64,000 nucleotides of DNA, taken from the NCBI GenBank assembly GCA_026004095.1, contig BPIL01000003.1, positions 1 to 64,000 on the forward strand. Reading direction: 5' to 3'. How positions within the stretch are numbered: position 1 is the stretch's first letter; every line of letters begins with the position of its first letter. Positions 44,788 through 53,422 of this stretch are shown here, piece after piece. The position numbers and the translations under genes are program-made. The notes beneath the pieces are model-generated. The model did not search any database, was not told the origin of the DNA, and saw only the letters and a program-made list of their open reading frames with translations. This stretch comes from Meiothermus sp. Lineage in GTDB: Bacteria > Deinococcota > Deinococci > Deinococcales > Thermaceae.

Positions 44788-45930
44788 GTGCTGCCGTTTT
44801 TACTTTCCTGGCTCCATGCTACCAACGACCTATTCGGTGCCTTTCTCACCCCTTTGCTGCCCAAACTCCAGGCCGCCTTTGGCGTGAGCTATGGGGCGGT
44901 ATCGCTGCTGGTGGCCTTGCAATCCCTCACCGGAAGCCTGTTGCAACCCCTGGCTGGGCTGGTGGCCGACCGATACGACCGCCGGGTTCTGGCCGCCCTG
45001 GGGCCTTTGCTGATGGCTTTGGGAGGGGGGTTGCTGGGCTTTTTTCCCAACCTCTGGGTGGCGGGGGCGGTGCTGGCCTTGTCGGGGTTGGGCTCGGCCC
45101 TGTTCCACTCGGCGGGGGCGGCTTTGGTGGGGCAGTACGCCGACCCGGCCCGGCGGGGCTTCTGGATGAGCTTTTTCGGTACCGGGGGTTACATTGGCCT
45201 TTCGCTGGGCCCCATCGTCTCACTCACCGCGGTTAATCAGGGGGGGCTACAGACCCTGGCCTGGTTCATTCCGCTGGCCCTGATCCCGGCTTTTTTGTTG
45301 CTGCGCCAGGCACCGCCTGCCCGGGTACAGACCAAACCCTCTTCCTTTCGGGATTTGGCTCGAGTTTTTCGGGGGCATGTGGCCCGCTTGTGGGCGGTTT
45401 CGACCCTGCGCAGCATCGTGTTTATGAGCTTCTCCACCACCATTCCGTTCTGGTTTCATCAGCGTGGTATCTCCGATGCCCAGGTGGCCCTCACCCTGTC
45501 GGTCTATAGCATCTCGGCCACCGTGGGGGCCTTTTTGGGTGGAACCCTCTCGGATCGGCTGGGCCGGCGCAACGTGCTGGTGGGAACCATGATCTTTGCC
45601 ATTCCGCTCTATGTTGCTTTGCTGGTGGTTCCGCCAGAAAACTGGTTCTATGTGGTGCTGCTGGCTACCACCGGCGCGCTGATGAACGCGGGCGTGCCGG
45701 TGGCGGTCACCATGGCCCAGGAGCACGAGCCAAGCCAGATGGCTACGGTCTCGGGGCTTTTGATGGGCTTTACCTGGGGTTTTGCTGGGCTGCTGTATGG
45801 GGTGGTGGGGCCGATTATCGAGCGGTATGGGGTGCTCGAGAGCCTGAGCGTGCTGGGTCTGCTGCTGGTGCCAGCCCTGACCTTGTCCCTGGCGGTGCGC
45901 GAGGTGCAGCCCCAGCCTCGAGCCGCCTAA
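44788..45930 (+). CDS. MFS transporter, fosmidomycin-resistance-like
   Basis: A 380-residue permease. The opening LLSWLHATNDLFGAFLTPLLP matches Fsr-type exporters (SHxxND near helix 1). Loop motifs: GLVADRYDRRVLAALG and GTLSDRLGRRNVLVG. The start is the GTG at 44788, because TATGCT lies 6 nt upstream; the ORF-track start at 44716 adds 24 unlikely residues. Substrate unknown. Confidence 0.83.
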   Translation: MLPFLLSWLHATNDLFGAFLTPLLPKLQAAFGVSYGAVSLLVALQSLTGSLLQPLAGLVADRYDRRVLAALGPLLMALGGGLLGFFPNLWVAGAVLALSGLGSALFHSAGAALVGQYADPARRGFWMSFFGTGGYIGLSLGPIVSLTAVNQGGLQTLAWFIPLALIPAFLLLRQAPPARVQTKPSSFRDLARVFRGHVARLWAVSTLRSIVFMSFSTTIPFWFHQRGISDAQVALTLSVYSISATVGAFLGGTLSDRLGRRNVLVGTMIFAIPLYVALLVVPPENWFYVVLLATTGALMNAGVPVAVTMAQEHEPSQMATVSGLLMGFTWGFAGLLYGVVGPIIERYGVLESLSVLGLLLVPALTLSLAVREVQPQPRAA

Positions 45931-45936
45931 CCCCTA

Positions 45937-45966
45937 TTTCAAAAGTTGGGCTGGGCCAGGTACAAT
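45937..45966 (+). promoter_or_regulatory. promoter of the CBS-domain gene
   Basis: TTTCAA (45937-45942), an 18-nt spacer and TACAAT (45961-45966), giving a leader of about 70 nt that ends in a strong TAGGAGGTG ribosome binding site. Confidence 0.6.
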
Positions 45967-46041
45967 AGCCTACACACTCCGAACCTAAGAGTAAGTGGAA
46001 AGGCTTGCCGCTTAGTACACCTGTTTTAGGAGGTGTTCGCT

Positions 46042-46479
46042 ATGACCAGCACAGTACGGCAATTGCTTCTGGCTAAGGGCAATACGGTATATGCCATCCC
46101 GCCCGAGGCCACGGTGTTTGAGGCCCTCGAGCGCATGGCCGCCTACGACGTGGGGGCCCTTATGGTGATGAAAGGCGACCAACTGGTGGGCATCTTCTCT
46201 GAGCGCGATTATGCCCGCAAGATCATCCTGATGGGCCGCATCTCCAAAGAAACCCGGGTGGAGGAGGTTATGACCAGCGACCTCATCACCGTGACCCCCG
46301 AGGCCACCATGGCCGACTGCATGAACCTCATGACCAGCCACCGTATACGCCACCTGCCGGTGCTCGAGGAGGGCCGGCTGGTGGGGGTAATTTCCATTGG
46401 GGACGTGGTGAAGGCCATCATGACCCAGCAGGAGTTTATGATTGCCGAGCTGGAAAGCTACATCACGGGCTCGCGCTAG
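46042..46479 (+). CDS. tandem CBS-domain protein
   Basis: 145 residues consisting almost entirely of two CBS motifs (about residues 8-65 and 75-135: VFEALERMAAYDVGALMVM ... FSERDYARKIIL; MTSDLITVTPEATMADCMNLM ... GVISIGDVVKAIM). These pairs bind adenosine nucleotides and act as energy sensors. ATG 46042 with TAGGAGGTG. The 3' end overlaps the convergent holin-like gene by 4 nt. Confidence 0.92.
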   Translation: MTSTVRQLLLAKGNTVYAIPPEATVFEALERMAAYDVGALMVMKGDQLVGIFSERDYARKIILMGRISKETRVEEVMTSDLITVTPEATMADCMNLMTSHRIRHLPVLEEGRLVGVISIGDVVKAIMTQQEFMIAELESYITGSR

Positions 46480-46844
46480 CTTGCCCTGCGGCGATCTGGG
46501 GGCCCTATCAGCAGGTTCAGACCAAAACTGATCACCGAGAGCAAGATAGCTCCAATCAAGGCCCCACCAAAGCCCCGCACGTCCAGCGGAGTGAGGGCCG
46601 CCACAACCAGCAGAATTACGGCGTTGACCACCAGGGTAAACAACCCCAGGGTCAGGATGTTGAAGGGCAACGTAAGCAATAGCAGCACCGGTTTGAGCAG
46701 GGCGTTGGCCAGGCCAAAGATCAGCCCAGCCAGCAGATAATCACCCAGACCGCTTCCATGAGCGAAAAAGAGGCCGCCATAGAGCTGGGTTACGAGCCAC
46801 AGGGCCAGGGTGTTGAGCAGCAGACTTAGCAAGAAATCGCGCAT
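46476..46844 (-). CDS. phage holin family IV-like membrane protein
   Basis: A 122-residue membrane protein of the type annotated as phage holin family / Mvib-like (PF04020), with four helices: FLLSLLLNTLALWLVTQLYGG, LLAGLIFGLANALLKPVLLLLT, LPFNILTLGLFTLVVNAVILL and GGALIGAILLSVISFGLNLLI. The ORF-track N-terminus (from 47114) lies in the previous gene; ATG 46844 fits and has TACCCT 5 nt upstream. The family is common in non-phage genomes and its function is unknown. Confidence 0.8.
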   Translation of the reverse strand: MRDFLLSLLLNTLALWLVTQLYGGLFFAHGSGLGDYLLAGLIFGLANALLKPVLLLLTLPFNILTLGLFTLVVNAVILLVVAALTPLDVRGFGGALIGAILLSVISFGLNLLIGPPDRRRAS

Positions 46845-46924
46845 AACCCAGGGTACACCCTGGGGGCCCGTTCGCATAGGTCGTTCGGAACCCCGCAAGG
46901 CTATGTCAGCCATCATGGCTGGGC

Positions 46925-47707
46925 TCATCGCCGAGGAAAGCGGAAGGCCAGCAGGATGAACAGCACCCCCAAAGCTGCGCTCAGGATAGCCCAGGGGGTG
47001 CGGCTCTGGGTGGCGCGGACGGGTTGCAAGACACCGCTTTGGTAGACCTGGTTTTGATCCTGGGAGAGCACGTCGACAGCGGCTGGGGCCTCTGCTGGCC
47101 CGTCCAGCGTCCATGCGCCTCCACCGGGGCGCACTGGGCGAAAGTGCCAGGGTGTGAAGGGATCGTAGAGCCCCACCGCCACGTAGTAGCCATAATCCCC
47201 TGGGGGCAGGTTGGAGGCAAGCTCGAGCCAGTCCCCATTCCTTGTAACCGACACGTTCTCGATGCGGCCATCAGGGCGGTGCTCTTCGGCTTTCCAGCCG
47301 GTGAGCAGGTAGGCCCAGTTCCACCCCTGCCCCGGCGGGGTTTTGAGGCCAGCCCCGGGTAGTTCTTCTTGTCCGCCCGGCGCGGTGTGGATGTAAATGC
47401 CAATGGTAGCCAGTGAGAAGCCATGGGGGGCGTGGTTGGGGTTGGGGTAACGGTGGAGCCTGACCCGAAGTACCAGCTTCTCCCCCCTGCGAAGGGCTTC
47501 GAAACCGGTCAGGTCAGCGAAACCGGCCTCGGCGAACAGCGGAGCGCGGGGATAGGCATAGCCCAGCCCATGGTCGTCACCTACGGGATCGGAGAAGAGA
47601 AACGGGATCATAGCGGGTGAACTCCCCTGCAATACCCAAGCAACCCACAGCAAGGGCTGCCTGAAATGCAAGGAACAGACGAGCCAGAGCGGCCCACAAG
47701 CCCACAC
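46925..47707 (-). CDS. exported DOMON-like / glucodextranase C-terminal-domain protein
   Basis: A 260-residue envelope protein with an N-terminal hydrophobic stretch (signal, residues 1-32). The domain begins PFLFSDPVGDDHGLGYAYPRAPLF, the hallmark of the glucodextranase C-terminal (DOMON-like) domain, with GFSLATIGIYIHTAPGG and GDYGYYVAVGLYDPFTPWHFRPV. It ends in one membrane helix and RR (ILSAALGVLFILLAFRFPRR). It may bind sugars or haem at the cell surface. The GTG at 47707 is the ORF start; a shorter start near the signal is possible. Confidence 0.75.
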   Translation of the reverse strand: MWACGPLWLVCSLHFRQPLLWVAWVLQGSSPAMIPFLFSDPVGDDHGLGYAYPRAPLFAEAGFADLTGFEALRRGEKLVLRVRLHRYPNPNHAPHGFSLATIGIYIHTAPGGQEELPGAGLKTPPGQGWNWAYLLTGWKAEEHRPDGRIENVSVTRNGDWLELASNLPPGDYGYYVAVGLYDPFTPWHFRPVRPGGGAWTLDGPAEAPAAVDVLSQDQNQVYQSGVLQPVRATQSRTPWAILSAALGVLFILLAFRFPRR

Positions 47708-47739
47708 CCTACCCTTTGTGGGCCCCTATATCAAGAACC

Positions 47740-49065
47740 CTAGCACAGGTTAATCAGGGCCTTAACCAGGCGGGCGGGGTCGTGCTGGGCAAAACCAGGC
47801 TCCAAAAAATCCTCGGCCACAATCTGCACCCCCAACCCCTCGAAGCGCTTGGGATTGAAGCGCACGGGCACCTGGCCTTCGTTCTGATAGCGCTTGAGCA
47901 AATCTTCGGGGATGCGGGCGTTGTTGACCAGCACCACGTTGGGCCTGCGGCCCAGGTGCTGCTCGATGGCGTGAAAATGATCGTAGGCGTCCATGCCCTC
48001 GGTCTCGCCGCGCTCGCTCATGATGTTGACAATGTAGACCAGCTTGGCTGGAGACTGCTGAATGGCGATCTGGATGCCCTTGGGCAAAAAACTGGGAATC
48101 ACACTGGAATAGAGGCTGCCCGGCCCCAGCACGATCAAATCGGCTTTTTGCAGGGCGGTGATGGCCTCAGGCATGGCAGCCACCCCTGCGGGAACCAGCC
48201 CTACCTTGCGAATCCGACCGGGTTGTTCACGCAGGGCGGTTTCTCCCTGCACCCGCGTGCCATCCCCGCGTTCGGCCCAGAGGCGGGCCGCTTCGAAGGT
48301 GGCCGGCCATACCGCACCGCGCAGGCGCAGCACCTGGTTGGCCTGGCGCATGGCCTTGGCAAAATCGTTGTTGAGCTCCGATAGCGAGACCAGCATCAGG
48401 TTGCCAAAGGTGTGACCCTTAAGCTCCTCTCCTCGCTGAAAGCGATACTCCATCAGCTCTGGTAGCCCCTCCGCATCCGAAAGAGCGGCCAGGCAGTCCA
48501 CCAGATCACCCACCGCTGGAACCCCAAATGAGACCCGCAGACGCCCGGTCGAGCCGCCGTCGTCGGTGACTGCTACGATGGCGGTGATGTTAGCGGTTTC
48601 CATCTTGAGCCCCCGCAGCACGCGTGAAAGCCCGGTGCCTCCGCCCAGGGCCACAATGCGGGGGCCGGCCTCGAGCCGCCGGCGGATGTAAACCTGCTTG
48701 GAGACCGAGCCGGGATCGGTGATGGCCGAGAGCATGCTGCGGTTCATCCAGCGCAAGCCCATCAAAAACAGCACCAGGCCACCCATCAGCCAAAGCCCCC
48801 CTGAGATCCACAGCGGGATGGAAAAGTAGCCGGCCCAGCGGGTGGTCTGCAGGAACCAGGGTAAGAACGAGGTCTGCCAGGAGAGATGAACCACCCCGGT
48901 GAACATGCACAGCAGGCCCAGGGCCGCCAAAAACGCGTACCGCTTGACCCGCATGCCTGGTAGCAGCCAGCGCAGCGAGCTGAAAAAGCGGTCGTCGGCG
49001 GGGTGGGTGCGCAAGCCCTGGGTGAGGGTTTGCAGGTTGGGGCGCTTGGCCTTGTTCCAGAGCAT
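47740..49065 (-). CDS. gluconeogenesis factor YvcK/CofD-like
   Basis: 441 residues from ATG 49065, 11 nt after the rapZ stop; the ORF-track extension to 49422 overlaps rapZ. Two N-terminal helices (residues 40-60 and 80-105) anchor it in the membrane. The YvcK core starts IVALGGGTGLSRVLRGLK and has VTDDGGSTGRLR, FGVPAVGDLVDCLAALS, KGHTFGNLMLVSLS and LIVLGPGSLYSSVIPSF. The family binds UDP-sugars, is needed for growth on gluconeogenic carbon sources and affects cell-wall flux. The rapZ-yvcK operon is conserved. Confidence 0.92.
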   Translation of the reverse strand: MLWNKAKRPNLQTLTQGLRTHPADDRFFSSLRWLLPGMRVKRYAFLAALGLLCMFTGVVHLSWQTSFLPWFLQTTRWAGYFSIPLWISGGLWLMGGLVLFLMGLRWMNRSMLSAITDPGSVSKQVYIRRRLEAGPRIVALGGGTGLSRVLRGLKMETANITAIVAVTDDGGSTGRLRVSFGVPAVGDLVDCLAALSDAEGLPELMEYRFQRGEELKGHTFGNLMLVSLSELNNDFAKAMRQANQVLRLRGAVWPATFEAARLWAERGDGTRVQGETALREQPGRIRKVGLVPAGVAAMPEAITALQKADLIVLGPGSLYSSVIPSFLPKGIQIAIQQSPAKLVYIVNIMSERGETEGMDAYDHFHAIEQHLGRRPNVVLVNNARIPEDLLKRYQNEGQVPVRFNPKRFEGLGVQIVAEDFLEPGFAQHDPARLVKALINLC

Positions 49066-49076
49066 GGCAGCCTCGC

Positions 49077-49907
49077 TCAGGTGTTCAGAGCCTTGTCCAG
49101 GTCGCGGTGCTCGAGCTCCACCCGAAAGCGGCTCGAGAGTTCCTGGGCCAACCGCTCCGCCACGGCCACACTGCGGTGCTGTCCACCGGTGCAACCGATG
49201 GCTACGGTGTAGGCGGCCCGTCCGGTCTGGCGGGCGCCATCCGCCGAAAGCCCGATGGTGGTTAGCAGGGTGCGGTAGAAGGGCTCGTGCTTCTTTTCCG
49301 AAAACACATAAGCCGCCACCTCTGGGTCGGTGCCCGGGCGCGATTTGAGCAGCGGGTCGTAGTGGGGGTTGGGCAGCGCCCGCACATCGAGCACCAGATC
49401 GGCATCCTGGGGCGGGCCCCATTTGAAGCCAAAGGAGAACAGGCGCAGCAGGAATCCCTCTTCTTCGCCCAGGGCGGCCTCGAGGGCCTCCTTGAGCTGG
49501 CGGGGGGTGCGCTCGGAGGTGTCAATTACCAGGTCGGCCCGGTCGCGCAGGGGGGCCAGGGCCAGGCGCTCTTCCTCAATCTCGCGCAGCAGGTTGCCCA
49601 TGCCCAGCGGGTGCAGGCGGCGCGAAAGGTTGTAGCGTTTGAGCAGGATATCGGACTTGGCCTCCAGGTAGATGATGAAGGGATGGAGCTGGGCCAGGAT
49701 GCTTTCCACCTCGCTCAGCAAATCCCGGGCCCGAATATCCAGCACCACCGCCACCTTATGGATGCCTCGAGCCTCAACGGTTCTGAGCAGCTCACTCCAA
49801 AGCTGCGGAGGGATGTTGTCTACCGAAAAATAGCCCAGGTCTTCCAGGGCCATCCGGGCCGAGGTCAGGCCGGCCCCGCTTTGTCCGCTTAGTACCACAA
49901 ACCGCAT
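49077..49907 (-). CDS. rapZ: RapZ-like RNase adaptor / nucleotide-binding protein with altered P-loop
   Basis: 276 residues from ATG 49907 (MRFVVLSGQSGAGLTSARM), with AAAGGTGA upstream. The C-terminal RapZ domain is intact: FSFGFKWGPPQDADLVLDVRALPNPHY and IGCTGGQHRSVAVAERLA. The Walker A, usually GxSGAGKS, reads GQSGAGLTS, so the phosphate-binding lysine is replaced by leucine. RapZ proteins link glucosamine-6-phosphate sensing to RNA decay or, in Gram-positives, to cell-wall genes. A TATACT at 50083-50088 (minus) may drive the operon with a leader of about 180 nt. Confidence 0.92.
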   Translation of the reverse strand: MRFVVLSGQSGAGLTSARMALEDLGYFSVDNIPPQLWSELLRTVEARGIHKVAVVLDIRARDLLSEVESILAQLHPFIIYLEAKSDILLKRYNLSRRLHPLGMGNLLREIEEERLALAPLRDRADLVIDTSERTPRQLKEALEAALGEEEGFLLRLFSFGFKWGPPQDADLVLDVRALPNPHYDPLLKSRPGTDPEVAAYVFSEKKHEPFYRTLLTTIGLSADGARQTGRAAYTVAIGCTGGQHRSVAVAERLAQELSSRFRVELEHRDLDKALNT

Positions 49908-50121
49908 TGATTCACCTTTGGAAACAGGGCCATTCGTACCGTTTCCGCTCGAATCCCTCACCGCTATGCCTCAGAGGTGAAGGATGCGAGCCTACCAAAG
50001 GGAGTAGAAAGGCATGCCGGTGGTATCGTTTGGGCTTGCCGAAGTGCGCAGCGCATCCCCTGCCGGGCGAATCCACCTCCCAAGTATACCCTTGGCCTTT
50101 GCAAGGCATGGGTTACAAGGC
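49908..50121. other. intergenic region upstream of rapZ
   Basis: 214 nt with no gene. Minus-strand TATACT at 50083-50088 is a candidate -10 for rapZ. The proximal part shows short inverted repeats (CCGTTTCC-type) but no recognised riboswitch. Confidence 0.4.
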
Positions 50122-50598
50122 CTACCTGATTTCTAAAAGCTCCACGTCAAAAACCAGGGCCGAGTTGGGGGGAATATCGGGGCTGGGGCTGCGCTCACCA
50201 TAGGCCAGGCTGGCCGGGATAATCAGCCGGCGCTGGCCGCCAACCCGCATCCCCACAATGCCCGAATCCCAGCCGGGAATGACCTGACCCGCCCCTAGGG
50301 TGAACTCGAAGGGGGTGCGGCCCGGCTGGCAGGAGGTGTCGAACTGCTTGCCGTCTACCAGCCGCCCGATGTAATGCACCCGCACGGTGTTGGAGGTGAT
50401 GGCCTGGGGGCCGCTACCTTCTTTAAGGTCTTCGATGCGGAGGGCGGTGACACCCTCGTTGGTCAGGCCGGTGGCTGCTGGGGGCTGGTTGTTGCAAAGC
50501 GTACCGTTGCGGCTGCCCGGGCGCTGCCCAAATAGAAAATAGGCCGCACCCAACAAAGCCAGCGCGATAACCACAGTGAGGAGGATGTTTCGGTTCAT
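50122..50598 (-). CDS. FKBP-type peptidyl-prolyl isomerase
   Basis: 158 residues from ATG 50598. One N-terminal helix (ILLTVVIALALLGAAYFLFG) exports or anchors it. The FKBP domain (residues 55-158) carries VRVHYIGRLVDGKQFDTS, FEFTLGAGQVIPGWDSGIVGMRVGGQRRLIIP and PNSALVFDVELLEI, with active-site aromatic and Asp residues in place. It assists folding of exported proteins. TACAAT about 10 nt upstream of the ATG gives a very short leader. Confidence 0.92.
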   Translation of the reverse strand: MNRNILLTVVIALALLGAAYFLFGQRPGSRNGTLCNNQPPAATGLTNEGVTALRIEDLKEGSGPQAITSNTVRVHYIGRLVDGKQFDTSCQPGRTPFEFTLGAGQVIPGWDSGIVGMRVGGQRRLIIPASLAYGERSPSPDIPPNSALVFDVELLEIR

Positions 50599-50642
50599 AC
50601 CGCTGCCCATTGTATGGGTTTTGCCCTGGCCTGGGGGTCGGC

Positions 50643-51671
50643 TCAGGCAGGTTGCTTCAGGGCGAGCTGCCCACAGGCCGCCCCTACGTCGCGCCCCCGG
50701 CTCCAGCGCACCGAGGTGGGGATGCCCTGCTGCTCCAGAATGGCGGCGAATTTCAGGATTCGCGCCCGGGGGGTGCCCTGGTGGGGGGCCCCCTCCCAGG
50801 GATTCCAGGGAATCAGGTTCATGTGGACGCTCAGGCCCTTAAAGTGCTGGGCCAGGGCCCGGGCCTGCCAGTCGTGGTCGTTGACGCCTCTGAGCAGGGT
50901 GTACTCCAGGGTGATGCGGCGTTTGGTCTTGGCGTAGTAGTGCCGCACAGCTTCCATAATTTCAGCGATGCTGTAGCGGTGGGCGGTGGGGATGATCTGC
51001 TGGCGGGTTTCGTCGTCGGGGGCGTGGAGCGATAGGGCCAGGCGCACCTCGAGCCCCCACTCGGCCATTTTGTAGATGCCCCGGGGAATCCCCACGGTCG
51101 AAAGGGTAATGCGGCGCGGGCTCATTGCCAGCCCCTCGGGGTGCAGCATGCGCTCGAGGGCTTTATATACGTTTTCCAGGTTCAGCAGCGGCTCGCCCAT
51201 GCCCATCAGCACCACGTTGCGGATCTCGCGGGGGGCGTGCCCCTGATGGTAAGCCGCAAATAGAATCTGATCCAGCATCTCGGCGGCGGTCAGGTTGCGC
51301 CCAAAGCCCATCCGGCCGGTAGCGCAAAAAGTGCAGCCCGCCGGACAGCCCACCATGCTGGAGATGCAGATGGTTTTACGGTTCAGATAGGGCATGTACA
51401 CGGCCTCGGTCTTCTGGCCGTCCAGCAGGGTGAACAGGTACTTGACCGAGCCGTCCTGGCTTGGGAAGGGGGCAACCTCGGCGAACTCCGAGATGCGGTA
51501 CTGCTCGGCCCACGCGGCGCGCAGGGCCTTGGGCAGGTCGGTCATCTCCTCCCACTGCCGCGCCCCCTTGGCATAGAGCCAGGCGGCCAGTTGCGCCCGG
51601 CGGTAGCCCTGGCCCGGAAGCTCTTCGATGGGCAGCGAAAGCAGGGGGGTTTGTTCTTGCGGCAAAAGCAT
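50643..51671 (-). CDS. rlmN: 23S rRNA/tRNA adenine C2-methyltransferase RlmN
   Basis: Radical-SAM enzyme that methylates A2503 of 23S rRNA and A37 of some tRNAs. 342 residues. The [4Fe-4S] motif CPAGCTFCATGRMGFGRNL, GMGEPLLN, STVGIPRGI, LALSLHAPDDETRQ and a C-terminal Cys (GAACGQL) for the methyl-carrying thiol are all present. TATACT lies 8 nt before the ATG, a near-leaderless start. Divergent from the MFS gene at 51767. Confidence 0.95.
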   Translation of the reverse strand: MLLPQEQTPLLSLPIEELPGQGYRRAQLAAWLYAKGARQWEEMTDLPKALRAAWAEQYRISEFAEVAPFPSQDGSVKYLFTLLDGQKTEAVYMPYLNRKTICISSMVGCPAGCTFCATGRMGFGRNLTAAEMLDQILFAAYHQGHAPREIRNVVLMGMGEPLLNLENVYKALERMLHPEGLAMSPRRITLSTVGIPRGIYKMAEWGLEVRLALSLHAPDDETRQQIIPTAHRYSIAEIMEAVRHYYAKTKRRITLEYTLLRGVNDHDWQARALAQHFKGLSVHMNLIPWNPWEGAPHQGTPRARILKFAAILEQQGIPTSVRWSRGRDVGAACGQLALKQPA

Positions 51672-51753
51672 AACGCCTCAGTATAGCGGGCGTGACAGAT
51701 TCAGATGGTGGGCGGCTCGAGCTTCCAATACGGGCGGTTTTGTCAGCCGCCCG

Positions 51754-51759
51754 TATACT
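51754..51759 (+). promoter_or_regulatory. -10 element TATACT for leaderless MFS mRNA
   Basis: TATACT ends 7 nt before the ATG at 51767. A second TATACT on the minus strand upstream of rlmN makes this a divergent promoter region. Confidence 0.65.
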
Positions 51760-51766
51760 GGGGCAA

Positions 51767-52984
51767 ATGCGCGCTCACACCAACCCTTGGTATTTGGTGC
51801 TCTCCTCCTATTGGTTTGCCAGCAGTTTTAAGTGGTTCCTTATTCTGCTTGTGTTGCTGCCGGCGCGGGTGGCAGAGCTGGTGCCCGAACCTGAGCGGGC
51901 TACCCGCCTGGGCCTGCTGTTTGCCTTGGGCGCGGTGATGGCTTTCATCGGGCCGCCCATCTGGGGCTACATCTCCGATCGGGTGGGCCGCCGCATGCCA
52001 TTTTTAGCGATAGGAACCATTCTGACAGCGGGCTCGCTGCTCTGGATGGCCTATGCTGGCAGCTACTGGCAGTTGGTGGTGGCTTACCTGCTGCTGCAAC
52101 TGGCCGACGACATGGCTACCGGCCCCTACTCGGCCCTGATTCCCGACCTCACGGCCCGGCGCGAGCGGGGGGTGGCCTCGGGCTGGCTGGGTGCGCTCCA
52201 GGTGGGCGGCCAGGTGGTGGCGGGCGCAACGGGCTTCCTGCTGTCCAACCTTCAGTGGCAGTTCTTGCTGATTGCCCTGCTCAACCTGGTTGCGGCCGGG
52301 ATGGTTTTGAGCCTGATCCGCGAGGTGCCGGGATTAAAGCCCCAGCGCCGGGGCTTGTGGGAGAGCCTGGTGGCCCCCTGGCGCAGCGCCGATTTTCGCT
52401 GGGTCTGGTTTACGCGTTTTCTGGTTATGCTGGCCCAGTATGTGGTGCAAACCTACTTGCAGTACTACCTGGCCGATGTGGTGCAGATATTCCAGGCCTT
52501 CGGTCAAACCCTGGCGACCGAAGCCTTTCAGGCGGTGGCCCTGCTGGGCTTACTCATCTCGGTTGGAGCTGCGATGGCTGCGGTGCCGGCCGGGCGTTTG
52601 TCCGACCGGCATGGCCGTAAGCCCATTATCTATGTGTCCGGGGTGGGTCTGGCCTTGCTGATGCTGCCCATTTTGCTGCTGCCCCGTTACGATGTGCTGG
52701 TGGTGCTGGCCCTGGTGTTCGGGGTACTGTACGGGGCCTATCTGGCGGTGGACTGGGCCCTGGTCTCCGATGTGCTGCCCAACCCCCAGGCCCACGCCAC
52801 CGATATGGGCATCTGGCAGACCTCCATTGTGCTGCCGCAGGTTTTGGCGGGGGGTTTTGGGGCCATGCTGGATGCCTTCAACCGTCAAAGCTCTGGGCTG
52901 GGTTACACGGTGCTGTTCTTGGTGGCGGCGGTTTGTTTCGTGCTGGGTACCCTCCTGGTTCGCCAGATCCGCTCGGTGCGCTAA
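51767..52984 (+). CDS. MFS transporter
   Basis: A 405-residue permease with 12 helices. The start is ATG 51767 (MRAHTNPWYLVLSSYWFASSFKW), fixed by the leaderless -10; the ORF-track start lies 25 codons too early. Motifs: GYISDRVGRRMPFLAIG and AGRLSDRHGRKPIIYVSG. Later, AVDWALVSDVLPNPQAHATDMGIW resembles the sugar-cation (SLC45/LacY-like) transporters. Substrate not known; a sugar is a guess. Confidence 0.83.
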   Translation: MRAHTNPWYLVLSSYWFASSFKWFLILLVLLPARVAELVPEPERATRLGLLFALGAVMAFIGPPIWGYISDRVGRRMPFLAIGTILTAGSLLWMAYAGSYWQLVVAYLLLQLADDMATGPYSALIPDLTARRERGVASGWLGALQVGGQVVAGATGFLLSNLQWQFLLIALLNLVAAGMVLSLIREVPGLKPQRRGLWESLVAPWRSADFRWVWFTRFLVMLAQYVVQTYLQYYLADVVQIFQAFGQTLATEAFQAVALLGLLISVGAAMAAVPAGRLSDRHGRKPIIYVSGVGLALLMLPILLLPRYDVLVVLALVFGVLYGAYLAVDWALVSDVLPNPQAHATDMGIWQTSIVLPQVLAGGFGAMLDAFNRQSSGLGYTVLFLVAAVCFVLGTLLVRQIRSVR

Positions 52985-53054
52985 GCCCCAGGATTTCAAT
53001 GGTTTTACTTGACAACCCAGGGGAGCTTAGCCATAGTTAGGAATGCGCTGTCCT

Positions 53055-53144
53055 GGAGGGATGGCTGAGTGGTTGAAAGCGGCGGTCTTGAAAACCGTTG
53101 TAGACGCAAGTCTACCGGGGGTTCGAATCCCTCTCCCTCCGCCA
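53055..53144 (+). tRNA. tRNA-Ser (anticodon TGA)
   Basis: A 90-nt class II tRNA. Acceptor GGAGGGA/TCCCTCC, anticodon loop CTTGAAA (TGA), long variable arm (GTAGACGCAAGTCTAC), T-loop GTTCGAATC and encoded CCA. Confidence 0.97.
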
Positions 53145-53219
53145 GGCTATTTCATTTGCCAGGTTTTGTGCTAAAGTATCGCTTGCGGTTTTTGGGTTGA
53201 TACCCAGAACGGGACAGAT

Positions 53220-53314
53220 GGAGGGGTGGCCGAGTGGCTGAAGGCGGCGGTTTGCTAAACCGCTATAGGGAACGAAAGTCCCTATCGGGGGTTCGAATCC
53301 CCCCTCCTCCGCCA
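53220..53314 (+). tRNA. tRNA-Ser (anticodon GCT)
   Basis: A 95-nt class II tRNA. Acceptor GGAGGGG/CTCCTCC (one G-T pair), anticodon loop TTGCTAA (GCT), long variable arm (ATAGGGAACGAAAGTCCCTAT), T-loop GTTCGAATC, encoded CCA. Tandem with the preceding tRNA-Ser, 75 nt away. Confidence 0.97.
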
Positions 53315-53422
53315 GCGTAAAACCGAGCAACCCGCATGGGGTTGGGGCCCAGGCCCCAACTTTTTGCTTGGTGGCCTGCCCTGTACACCTGGCGTTGCTG
53401 ATTTGGTCTATGCTATAGCTCT

